Shown here: piece after piece, positions 1 through 8,109 of the stretch
How positions within the stretch are numbered: the stretch's first letter is position 1
Layout of the letters: each line of letters starts with the position of its first letter
Source: Funneliformis mosseae
Taxonomy: Eukaryota; Glomeromycota; Glomeromycetes; Glomerales; Glomeraceae
Assembly: GCA_910592005.1 (NCBI GenBank)
Contig: CAJVPP010002499.1
Coordinates: 1-14,618 of the forward strand
Direction: 5' to 3'
Length of the DNA stretch: 14,618 bases
Translations under genes and position numbers: made by a program
The notes under the pieces: generated by a model
The model's database searches: none
Seen by the model: the letters and a program-made list of their open reading frames with translations, nothing else
What the model was told of the DNA's origin: nothing

Positions 1-72
1 ATTGTTAATGCAAAAAAATTATAAGTTTTATATTGAGTGAAAAAGTGTGCGGATACTTTTGTCCACCCTCTG
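1..72. mobile_element. Tc1/mariner-like element, one terminus (partial)
   Basis: Read on the minus strand from base 72, the sequence begins CAGAGGGTGGACAAAAGTAT and continues into TCCGCACAC. This resembles the start of Tc1-type inverted repeats, which usually open with CA and contain a GGACAAAAGTAT-like core. It is followed outward by the dinucleotide TA (73-74), the expected target-site duplication of this superfamily. The rest of the element lies left of the window, so the second inverted repeat and transposase cannot be seen. The family call rests on recalled terminal sequences and on a similar terminus at the right end of this window. Confidence 0.55.
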
Positions 73-74
73 TA

Positions 75-1122
75 GAACCAATTTCAGATGCTCCTACATC
101 AAAATAATTATATAGTAATAATACCAAAATACAAAAATCAAATTTTGTAAATAGATAATACCTAGTAAAGATCATTTAGCAGCGACAGAATCGCCGCACC
201 TCAATCTGATCTAGTTTTAAATATAAAAAAAATTGTCCTATAAAACTTTCTCTTCGTTTCTATAAAATGTATCTTTTTTTATAGAAATGATTTTTTTTTT
301 ATTTATCAACATCGTAAAAAAATTTAATAACCAACAGGATTACTTCTCGTCTTGATCACATTTAAAATCTGCGAGCATTTAAGTATTCAGAGTGAAGAAT
401 TTTTCAATGAGCTAAACGTATTAGACTTCTCCATTTGCATTGGATATCATGAAATATATCTGTATAGTGCCCTCTCGTACATCATCTCGGCATGAATTAA
501 AGATATTTTTTTTTTTTAAAAAAAAAAAAAAAAATTATTTACTGCGCAGCGCATTTATTTCGATCGAATACCTCGTTACAAATATTAAGGCTAAATCCAT
601 CCCCCTAATTTATAACGATGAATACACCACATGTTAAAAAAATTCAAAACCAAATTCGGGAGTAACCTCGTTAATAAATTAAATCATTAACTGCAAAATA
701 CAAAGGTATAGTAAGTAAAGCAAATAATAATAGGTAAACCACTAACTTTACATATTATCACATGTTGACAACACATGGGATCACTATAATAAAGACCAAA
801 AGTAATCTATAAGCTTCACACCCTCGTTATTCCAATATTTACACACTTACCCATGAGTATTCAATTACGAAATCATGAAAAAAAGTAATTGAAGAATATA
901 AACGTTTAGAAATATAAAATTAGCTATAAATTATTCAATAATTCTACTTGGGGACGTATTTCCATCTGGGAAAAATGCAAACTCGAGAATTTTATTTTTT
1001 TGTATTAATTTATTAAAGTTAATTTATCTATTAGGCGTTAATTGATATAATTGACTAGAAAAAAAAATCAATTTCTGTTGTCATACCAATTCCTTTCTTT
1101 CCTCCGAATAAATTTTTGCAAA
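75..1122. other. AT-rich intergenic DNA without a recognisable gene
   Basis: No convincing coding frame is visible. The only notable structure is a run of twelve T followed by seventeen A at 506-534, a self-complementary homopolymer junction that could fold as a hairpin and is a likely assembly or replication-slippage site. An open frame near 440-637 crosses this homopolymer and has a low-complexity Phe/Lys product, so it is not treated as a gene. Confidence 0.6.
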
Positions 1123-2300
1123 ATGTCAGCACAATTTCTTTCAATCTTGAGTCAAAATTATATTGAATATCTTGGCACATTTGAAATTGCCAAATATTTC
1201 ACCGGAAATCTTTCAAGTTATTTTAAAGTAAGTGTTATCGGATATAAACAAACCAACATATATAATATAATAATAATTTAATAAACTTTTTTCGGCTTTC
1301 TTTCATTTATTGAACTAGACGTTTCAGATATTGTTAAAGTCTTGTTGACTGCTAATAAACTATGTCTTCAAGAGCTAGTTGATTACTTGCAAAAGTATTT
1401 AATTGAAAATAAATCCGAATGGATGGAGCAATATTTTGGGAGTATTCACCAAGCAAGTTTTCAATCAAATAATTTTTCTAGACCTTCAACGATTTTGTAC
1501 TGATTTGATAGCTAACTCACCTGACACAATATTTAAGTAACTTGACTTGTCTTTTCTTCCTGAAAAATCTTTATATCAACCATTAAAAGGGACGATTTAC
1601 AAATGGAAGATATTGAATTTGGAATCATGTATCAAGAGGGGGTCTTGCTCAAAATCCAACTCTTACTTCGGATCCGTATTTTGGACTGATGATGATTTCA
1701 AAATTATGGAAAACACCTTGCAGCATTGTTTACCATTAATGAGATTTTTTAGTTTATCTTCTAAAAACTTTATACGAAGAGTGCAAAAGGCTTATAAACC
1801 ATCAACTTTATGAAAATTTACTATTATTACCACCTGGATCCAGAAACTCGAATCACACATAACATTTCACCTCCTAGAGTTGGGAATTTTGAGTCAAAAA
1901 AATTTTGATTCGAAAATTATTACTATAATATAGCTTCCTTAATTTCAAAATGGAAAGATAAAGTGGAAGATAATGAAGGATTATTATTTTCATATAAATT
2001 TAAATTGCTATTGAGAGAAAGTCGAGACGGATTTACTCAAAAACGTTTCACACAATATGTGATAATAAATCTATGACTGTCACCTTCATTAAAATAAAAG
2101 AAACAAATGAAATTATGATGTATACAATCTTCTAATATAGGAAATCTACTGGTAAATGAGTATAACCAAAAATAGTTTTATTTTTTCTTTTAAAAATAAG
2201 GATAACTTTATCAAGGATGCGATTCGAAATAGCTTTATTAATGCAAATTAGGTATTTTATGATAACAAGAATTGCGACTCATGTTATACTGTAGAGGTTG
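1123..2300 (+). pseudogene. Decayed BTB/BACK/TLDc-domain protein gene
   Basis: The relic starts at ATG 1123 with MSAQFLSILSQNYIEYL, a typical N-terminus of fungal BTB-TLDc proteins. The following BTB core, roughly 70-75 residues in intact relatives, is absent, and AT-rich filler lies at about 1200-1320. Homology resumes at 1321 with a BACK-like stretch (SDIVKVLLTANKLCLQELVD, then ENKSEWMEQYFGSIHQASF). It continues after frameshifts through TDDDFKIMENTLQHCLPLMR, whose frame ends near 1813. TLDc-like fragments follow near 1975-2115 (FKLLLRESRDGF, then CDNKSMTVTFIKIKE) and near 2180-2225 (FSFKNKDNFIKDAI). Several frameshifts and stops separate these pieces, and the 3' end runs into the repeat at 2319. 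Intact relatives are multidomain proteins with a protein-interaction BTB domain. This copy cannot make one and is best read as a dead member of an expanded family. Confidence 0.8.
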
Positions 2301-2318
2301 GATCAGGCCGAAAATTCT

Positions 2319-2505
2319 TTAACCGGTTAATAACCGGTTAAAATATTTGTTAATCGGTTAATTAAACGGTACGGTTAAAATTAACTTTGGCCAGTATTAT
2401 AAATTTTGGCCAGAGTTAGACAATATTTTTTCAATCATAAAAATCTTAATTCTGGCCGGAAATTGAATTTCGGCTGGATTTAAATTCATCTATTTTAACC
2501 AGTTC
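2319..2505. repeat. CCGG-rich palindromic repeat (AACCGGTT type)
   Basis: A 12-bp palindrome TTAACCGGTTAA (2319-2330) is followed directly by TAACCGGTTA (2331-2340), and by degenerate TTAATCGGTTAA and ACGGTACGGTTAAAA copies to about 2380. Further on are two TTTGGCCAG motifs, a CTGGCCGGAAATT motif and TTTCGGCTGG. The segment ends near TTAACCAGTT (2495-2504), a near match to the opening motif. The GC-bearing motifs stand out in AT-rich DNA. It may be a short non-autonomous repeat, but no target-site duplication was identified. Confidence 0.5.
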
Positions 2506-3389
2506 CAACTGATGATTTATTTTTTATAGATGATTATGAAGTATTCGAAATTTACATTAATTTTTAAGAAACGTATAGATATTTTAATAAAGATGATTGG
2601 AATTTTAATAAATACGTTATATAAAATGAAATTACAAATATTTCAATATTACCTTGTATTGCGAAATTGCATTTTTAAAATTAGCAAACTCATAATAATT
2701 TACATTCAATGGCTGGAACTAGAATGGTGAAAAATCTTGCATTATTAATAAAATATTTCATTGTTACGAAAGTAAAGTCTTATTGCTTGTATTGCGGTTT
2801 ATTGAAGTAATAATTCCAATGTAGTTGAAATTTTAAGCGGATACCCTCATCTCAGCGAAAATATTAAAAGATTATCAGGAAAATCGAAGTATTATTACAT
2901 GGGTTACTTAAATGTAAAGCAGTTCATTAATATAGCAAATTTGCAACATTTTCTTTAACCTTATTAGAAAATAAAATATATAGCTGCAATTATTTTATAA
3001 TTCAAAGCTTCTTATTTTTTGTACTAAATTTTTATTTGCATTAATACCATTTAAATATACAATCAAAATATAAAATATCGGTAAAATGGAGGTGTCCGTT
3101 AGTCTGTTAAACAGGTTTCCTATCCTGATTGATCTTTACAATGAAAGGGACCAAGCCATTTTAATTTTTTTATCCTTTATTTTTATTACATGGCTAAAAA
3201 TGAAGTCATTGAATATACTCCAGATATTTTTCGTTCATCGCGAGTTTTACTTAATAATTATTAATGTTTATAATTGACTTAATTAAATTATTTAAGTTCA
3301 AAATTTAATTTTAATAATTTTTAATGATTCGTAACATACAAAAGTTAGTAATTTCATTTTTTTTTTTTAAAACTTTTAAAAACTGTCAG
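2506..3389. other. AT-rich intergenic DNA with weak open frames only
   Basis: Short open frames occur here, for example from ATG 2530 and ATG 3086, but their products are dominated by Ile, Phe, Lys and Asn, as expected of AT-rich non-coding DNA. The frame from 3086 begins MEVSVSLLNRFPILIDLYNE, which is less biased than the rest. It then degenerates into hydrophobic residues, and no domain is recognised. Confidence 0.5.
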
Positions 3390-3623
3390 ATGATTTATTT
3401 TCTTATCTTGATTCTCTTAAATAATACCTACATTTTTTGCACAAATCTACATAACGTGTCTACACCTCTCCCTCCTACTCCAATACCTTTGCTAACTTGC
3501 AAGTTTAAGCTCGAAATCGGGATTTTATATGAAAAAAAGCTTAAAATTACCTACCATATCAGTTTCTTTTCGTGTTGTGAGACGTCCCTTAATAAATCAC
3601 ATGCTTTAGAACAATACGGGTGA
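3390..3623 (+). CDS. Possible small secreted protein, unrecognised (77 aa)
   Basis: The frame opens upstream at 3324, but the internal ATG at 3390 gives a better protein. It starts MIYFLILILLNNTYIFCTNL, which resembles a signal peptide with cleavage around residues 17-20. A Pro-rich stretch (STPLPPTPIPLL) and a tail with cysteines (CK and SCCE) follow, and the frame stops at 3621-3623. The codon before the stop is followed by GTGAGA, a good 5' splice-site match, so the stop could instead lie at the start of an intron with further exons downstream. No conserved family is recognised, and the high AT content makes chance hydrophobic starts common. This is a weak candidate. Confidence 0.22.
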   Translation: MIYFLILILLNNTYIFCTNLHNVSTPLPPTPIPLLTCKFKLEIGILYEKKLKITYHISFFSCCETSLNKSHALEQYG

Positions 3624-4014
3624 GAATATATTTGGTGTTTGAGATAGTGTGGATATCCCCAAAAATTATTTATTAAATAAATTGTCATTTACTAAACGAT
3701 CAGTATTATACCTTATGACGTATTGATGAATTCATTATTAGAATTATTATTATTTACGATACGATATTAGAGTAGGTGAAAAATTGCTAGTTACTCAATA
3801 AAAATGATGCTTACATTTAAAATTGTTTATTAATATAACACTACCATCCTGGCAATACCCGCCTGGCAAAAAAAAAGCTAGCTTCAATTTACAAGCTTAA
3901 ATCGTGATCTTTCGAGCGGAATTATATAAGACTATTACTACATACATAATTAGTTATTGAAATAAAAAAGGAATTTGAATTTATTAACATATGGCTTAGG
4001 TAAGTTACAAATAG
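3624..4014. other. Intergenic DNA, nothing recognised
   Basis: No coding frame, RNA gene or repeat could be supported in this stretch. If the 3390-3623 candidate is a first exon, its later exons would lie here, but no obvious continuation was found. Confidence 0.5.
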
Positions 4015-4180
4015 GGTTGGGTCGGTCCGGTCCGGTCCGGTCCGGTCCGGTCCAAAAAGGCCGGTCTTTCATCTTTCTTTGGACCGGGCCGGTCTATAAG
4101 TCAGTACTAGTCCGGTCCGGTACAAGATTTGTTTTCTCTCGAAACGAACCGATTTATAAGTTGCGAACTGGACTGGACGG
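4015..4180. repeat. GGTCC pentanucleotide microsatellite with CCGG-rich flanks
   Basis: Six uninterrupted GGTCC units occupy 4024-4053. They are followed by related motifs: GGCCGGTC near 4059, GGACCGGGCCGGTC near 4081, TCCGGTCCGGTAC near 4110, and the degenerate CTGGACTGGACGG near 4168-4180. The motif appears in both orientations, which suggests a decayed palindromic repeat, not a simple array alone. An open frame through it (3975-4274) would encode Arg-Ser-Gly-Pro-Val repeats. That is the translation of the microsatellite and not evidence of a gene. Confidence 0.7.
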
Positions 4181-4478
4181 AATTGATCTTCATAGTCTAA
4201 CTAAAATTAACATGAATGATCTATTGAACATACATTTTATCGTTTGTGGGCAGAATTATATTCATTGTATATAAATAATAACTTTATTTTTTTTTTAACC
4301 GATTATATTTAGGATTTGCAATGGTGTGATTTGTTGCAAATATTTATTACAGCATTTGAGGCTATAAAGTAGAGGTGCTACGTGTCGGGTCCGGGTAAAG
4401 GTACCATCCCGGAATTTTTTTTATAATATTGGCAAAAATCATTATTTAGTTAAAATTTAGCCGCCACTGATGATTTAA
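4181..4478. other. Intergenic DNA with two small inverted repeats
   Basis: An 8-bp inverted repeat, ATTGCAA-type (ATTTGCAA at 4314-4321 and TTGCAAAT at 4334-4341), has a 12-nt spacer. A second structure pairs TCCGGG (4390-4395) with CCCGGA (4408-4413) around GGTACC (4400-4405). No gene is visible. Confidence 0.45.
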
Positions 4479-4496
4479 TATTGTTTATAAACAATA
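4479..4496. promoter_or_regulatory. 18-bp perfect palindrome with paired TGTTTA/TAAACA cores
   Basis: TATTGTTTATAAACAATA is its own reverse complement. It contains overlapping TGTTTA and TAAACA hexamers, matching the core of forkhead-type sites in both orientations. It lies about 100 bp upstream of the TATA-like box of the cysteine-rich peptide gene, a plausible enhancer distance. The binding role is inference; AT-rich palindromes also arise by chance. Confidence 0.35.
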
Positions 4497-4596
4497 GTAG
4501 CATTTAGGTATTACATAGTGCTCTTCATTAATCTTTTTTGTTTATTTATTAAATAAAAGTAAAATGATTAAATTGTTAACTCTAATCTGATTTGCT

Positions 4597-4604
4597 TATA
4601 AATA
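4597..4604 (+). promoter_or_regulatory. TATA-like box of the cysteine-rich peptide gene
   Basis: TATAAATA lies 96 bp upstream of the ATG at 4700, leaving room for a short 5' leader. It is the best TATA match immediately before this gene. Such strings are common in AT-rich DNA, so position is the main support. Confidence 0.4.
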
Positions 4605-4699
4605 CACGTCTTTAAGCTACATTCTCACAAGAATCTGTTTATAAAATTCATTATAAACACATTTGTGATATTAATCCTTCAAATAATTCCAAAGCCATC

Positions 4700-4870
4700 A
4701 TGAAAATTCACATTTTCATGCTTATTATCGTCATTTCATCTTTCAGTAATGTTGCTTTCTCAGCTACTTCTTCTAGTGAGAAACGCTCAGGCTTGGTGAA
4801 AAGGTGCGATTGCGTTATGTGTGAACCGTATTGTGACTGCGTGCCTTGTGATGCTAATTGTTGTGGTTGA
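4700..4870 (+). CDS. Secreted cysteine-rich peptide precursor, 56 aa
   Basis: This small uninterrupted gene encodes a precursor with three parts. Residues 1-21 (MKIHIFMLIIVISSFSNVAF plus S) form a strong signal peptide, with likely cleavage near the Ser-Ala junction. Residues 22-35 are a short propeptide with two dibasic sites, Glu-Lys-Arg at 27-29 and Val-Lys-Arg at 33-35, matching Kex2-type processing. Residues 36-56 would be the released peptide, with Cys at 36, 38, 41, 45, 47, 50, 54 and 55. It is built of two nine-residue units (CDCVMCEPY and CDCVPCDAN) and ends CCG. A TATA-like box precedes it and AATAAA follows at 4898. No family is recognised. It could be a secreted signalling or effector-like peptide, or a metal-binding peptide given the CxCxxC spacing; neither is shown. 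The gene looks intact and its codon use is less AT-biased than the surroundings. Confidence 0.8.
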   Translation: MKIHIFMLIIVISSFSNVAFSATSSSEKRSGLVKRCDCVMCEPYCDCVPCDANCCG

Positions 4871-4897
4871 TCTATATTCTGTTTTGGTAATGGTTAC

Positions 4898-4903
4898 AAT
4901 AAA
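4898..4903 (+). terminator. Polyadenylation signal of the cysteine-rich peptide gene
   Basis: AATAAA lies 28 bp after the stop codon of the peptide gene. It is followed by a TG/T-containing region (around 4910-4950), as expected for a 3' end-processing site. Confidence 0.45.
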
Positions 4904-5964
4904 TATTTAATGAGCAGTACTTTATGTAACTCTTTCTGTGTAAATTTTCTAATACCATATATTTTTATTTGTATTTCAATATATTGTCTTTACTAGGTAA
5001 TCCCTGAAATTTTTTTGTCACTAACTTATATATTTGACGAGTTGATATTGTATAATGATTTCGAATAATGGTTCGAATTAAATATTTTATTTTAAAAATC
5101 AATTATTGAGGCAATTGCATCTTTTAATGCGTATGATTGTTAAAAAAAAAAAAGAATAGCTCTTAGTTTATATTTCCTATGATTTAGACTTAACACTAAA
5201 AAATATATAAATTTACCATTACCAATGTCTTGAAATGACTCAGCACAGTTAACTTAGTCGCGTCTCTTATTTGAAATTAGCAATCATAAACTTTTGCATA
5301 TCGGCTGAAATTATCATAAAGTTTTAGCCAGATTAAAGTTTATCAAAATCTCATCCCTTTTTGAAACATCATCTTTGAGAGTTTCACGATGTTCTGACCC
5401 AATTACGGCTCAGTCTTCGAATAGTTGATGCTAATAAATAAGCTTGCGTGGAACAGTAAATAAATTTTTTTTACTTTGATTTAATATTTAACATATTTAA
5501 CAGCCGACAGAATTTTATTGAAACAAGAGGAGCTTCGTCTAATATTTATACGCTTCATTATATAACTGTAAGAAAAAAAAGCTGACTATTTTTAATTTAA
5601 CTTTGATAATATTTCATCAGTAGAGAAGGGATGACAATTACTATGCTTTTTGACGAAGCCTAACTCTTTTTACGATAATTGTTAAGTCATTTTCTCTGAT
5701 TACTTCAATGTTAATTTTTTTTACACCAGAAATCTTACATCTTATAGGTTAGCTGATTTTATATAACATAAACTTTCCAATAAATAAATAAATAAAATAT
5801 TATAATTTGAATAAGAAAGCACCTCATCTACTCCATTATTCGATCGCCTATACTTTCATTTCCTAGCAACTATCCATGCTTCTATAATAATGAAGGACAT
5901 AAGTTTTTGTAAAAATAAAACCACATGCATACAATAAAAGAAGATTATGCAATATATCACACAT
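4904..5964. other. AT-rich intergenic DNA, no gene recognised
   Basis: No coding frame could be supported on either strand. A short plus-strand stretch near 5500-5570 reads TADRILLKQEELRLIFIRF, but it is too short and isolated to call. A tRNA-like GGTTCGAATTAA string near 5070 has no matching acceptor stem. Confidence 0.5.
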
Positions 5965-6170
5965 TTACCCAAATTCGATCAATGATGTCAATTTTAATGG
6001 ATGAATCGTCATTGCTGTTAATATGTTTTATTGTATTCTCTTACGATTATATCAGCTTCTTCGACTTTATATAATAACTTCTTACATTTCTTTTTATTAT
6101 GTTTAGCTGCTCGATTTATTTTTCTCTAATTCATTGAATGTTTCGTCTGATGCATCGCAAAGAATTACAT
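5965..6170 (-). pseudogene. Short coding-like relic, Lys-rich and coil-like, minus strand
   Basis: On the minus strand the open segment 6125-6018 reads RKINRAAKHNKKKCKKLLYK and continues VEEADIIVREYNKTY before a stop. It follows ILCDASDETFNELE in another frame and is followed by NSNDDSSIKIDIIDRIW in a third. The charged, Leu/Val-spaced composition differs from the Phe/Ile/Asn-rich translations of nearby non-coding DNA and could form a coiled coil. There is no start codon, no intact frame and no recognised family. It may be the remnant of an unidentified gene, or chance. Confidence 0.25.
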
Positions 6171-6338
6171 TTTTTAAAATAGTTAACTTCAACAATTAAT
6201 TTGAACTAACAAATACATCATTATAATTATTCGTCAAAGGATTCTCGTAGCTCACAGCTGTCGTTAATTTTTGTATTTAATTTAAAAGTTTTTTTGGATT
6301 ATTATTTAAAAAAGTTATCCAAATCACACTCCTGATAA

Positions 6339-6863
6339 TTATCACAGCCTAAGATGTTGATCGATATACTGTATGACAAATCAACAGGTGATGAATTTTC
6401 TTCACCTGACAGAAAAAGATCGACTACCACAACGATAAAGAAATTGTAAACAACTAAAAAGGATAATTTGAATGAAAGAAGTTTAAAACACGTTACTAAA
6501 ATACCAAAACAAAAAAAGTTATCTAATGTAAATAAAGTTCTTAATTCGGGCAACTTATTCAGACTGGCTAAGTTACAATCACGTGGATAAAAACTTCGAG
6601 GATAAATGTATTGAAGATTTTTAGGATCGGCAGATTTCCGGATTGGATAAATAAGTTTCCGAATCTATTTACTGAATTTTTTTTTAAAAGCCATTCCTAA
6701 AATTAAGCAATGGTGTGATTTTACTATAGGACAAGATGAATTTTCTGTAATGTTAAAAGAGTCAAATTGATTGCACAAATTGGAAAATTTTAAATCATTC
6801 ACTACAGCTCAAAATTATATGACAAAGGGTTGGATTCAAGCTATTAATCTTTTAGTGATATAA
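6339..6863 (+). pseudogene. Decayed protein-coding gene of unknown family
   Basis: Coding-like sequence runs along the plus strand through three frames. From 6363 it reads DILYDKSTGDEFSSPDRKRS, then TTKKDNLNERSLKHVTKIPK after an in-frame TAA, to about 6550. From 6550 a second frame reads TYSDWLSYNHVDKNFEDKCI. From 6623 a third reads RIGRFPDWINKFPNLFTEFF. After a T-run (6677-6685) the first frame resumes with KAIPKIKQWCDFTIGQDEFS and, past one TGA, FKSFTTAQNYMTKGWIQAIN, ending at TAA 6861-6863. The pieces join end to end with small slips, as expected for an ORF broken by indels. The Lys/Ser-rich N-terminal part looks disordered, and the Trp-rich C-terminal part looks folded. I do not recognise the family. 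The 83-residue open frame on the opposite strand (6302-6553) is its antisense shadow. Confidence 0.5.
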
Positions 6864-7862
6864 AGTCACATTAATTTTTTATCTCTCTGCATTTATTAGA
6901 ACACAATGTGAAAATCAAAAATCAAAAATAATAAAGGTAATTTGTTCGATTATTTATTAAAAATTCAATGTAAATTATTTTTATTAACGTTATAAATTTT
7001 ATTTGCAAGAATGCCACGAAAGGAATTCTTTGATACAAAGCAATTTGTTAAAATTTAGCCTATACCTATCCTTATTTTCGATCTTTGGTAACACGACTTA
7101 ACTATTATCTAACCGCGTGCCAATCAGAAGAATCTGACCACTTTTTGAATTTCAAAAACATTTCAACTATTCCTTCAAGTTTGTAAATGGGTTTACTAAA
7201 TTAACTTTTTAAAGCACTTCATGTTTATTTACTGTATATCAAGGAAAGTTGATTCCAAGATTTATTTAACGCATCACCAACTACCAATTATAATTTGGCA
7301 GTTTAAAATTTATGCAAACAAATCAAAAAAAAAAAAAAAATACGCCAATTTTAAAAATAAAATTATATTTCAGTTTGTCATACATAAGAATTTGAATTTG
7401 ACGTCGGCGATCTACACTTCAATTAATGCTAAAATATAAATAAAAAATAATATAAAATAAAATAAAAGAAATCGGAATAAATTTATGAAATAAATCAAAT
7501 GGTGCTGAGAGAAGAAAAGGAATAAAGACAGCGTATTTCCATAGAAAAAATTTCCAAAGAAACGAAATCGGTCCAATTCTCTTTGGTCAGGTGACACTTT
7601 GTGTAACATGAAATCATTTGTAAATATATGAATATGTAATTATTGTCAATTCTTAACGGCTATCATCGATTAAATAATCAATCAAAACACTAATGTTGTA
7701 CATTTACAAACGAAAATGGATCAAGTAAATATTTACTTTTTTTGATACACGTAAATCTGCAGTTTGCTTGCGTTGCACAGAAAATATTTTGTCGAAACTT
7801 ATATGTTTATGTAGTACAAAAGTAATAATTGGTTGGTATCATTTTAAAATGATTTTTCTTTA
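6864..7862. other. AT-rich intergenic DNA, no gene supported
   Basis: Short open frames at 7221-7439 (plus) and 7412-7609 (minus) have poly-Lys or Phe/Leu/Ile-rich products and overlap each other. Neither shows a domain. A stretch starting MPRKEFFDTKQFVKI near 7011 is stopped after 15 codons. No RNA gene was found. Confidence 0.5.
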
Positions 7863-7898
7863 AAGAGATCCTTTAACTAGCTCGTCTGGGGATCTCTT
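7863..7898. repeat. 9-bp perfect inverted repeat upstream of the phosphatase gene
   Basis: AAGAGATCC (7863-7871) pairs perfectly with GGATCTCTT (7890-7898) across an 18-nt spacer. It lies about 155 bp upstream of the TATA-like box of the phosphatase gene. It could be a protein-binding site or a chance hairpin; no function is shown. Confidence 0.35.
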
Positions 7899-8053
7899 AA
7901 TCGATACGTCCAGATCTTTTTTTTTCAGGTTCCCGTGAAATGGAATAAATAATAATCACTTTAATTAGAAATTATTTATCTTCTAAGGAAAATTCGATTA
8001 ATCTAATAAATGATGAACGACAAGATTTTCCTATTTAAGGATTTTGAATTTCT

Positions 8054-8062
8054 TATAAAATA
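8054..8062 (+). promoter_or_regulatory. TATA-like box of the histidine phosphatase gene
   Basis: TATAAAATA lies 56 bp upstream of the ATG at 8110 and is followed by a pyrimidine-rich run (about 8063-8075), a common fungal core-promoter layout. The spacing suggests a very short 5' leader. Confidence 0.45.
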
Positions 8063-8109
8063 CGTCTTTTTTCTTTGAATCAGACGCGCAGCTTGTAATT
8101 CTAAAAAAG

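Noticed and set aside
440..637. 65-aa open frame, plus strand
   Set aside because: It crosses the T12/A17 homopolymer, giving a Phe/Lys run, and has no domain or supporting signals.
3086..3277. 63-aa open frame starting MEVSVSLLNRF
   Set aside because: The first 25 residues look plausible, but the remainder is hydrophobic AT-rich noise with no family or signals.
3975..4274. 99-aa open frame with Arg-Ser-Gly-Pro-Val repeats
   Set aside because: The repeats are the translation of the GGTCC microsatellite, and the rest shows no protein features.
5060..5085. GGTTCGAATTAA, resembling a tRNA T-loop
   Set aside because: No acceptor stem, anticodon arm or A box could be paired around it.
6302..6553. 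83-aa minus-strand open frame
   Set aside because: It lies antisense to a better coding-like plus-strand frame that continues downstream, so it is likely a shadow.
7221..7609. Overlapping open frames on both strands
   Set aside because: Their products are Lys- or Phe/Leu-rich, as AT-rich DNA gives by chance. No domain is seen.
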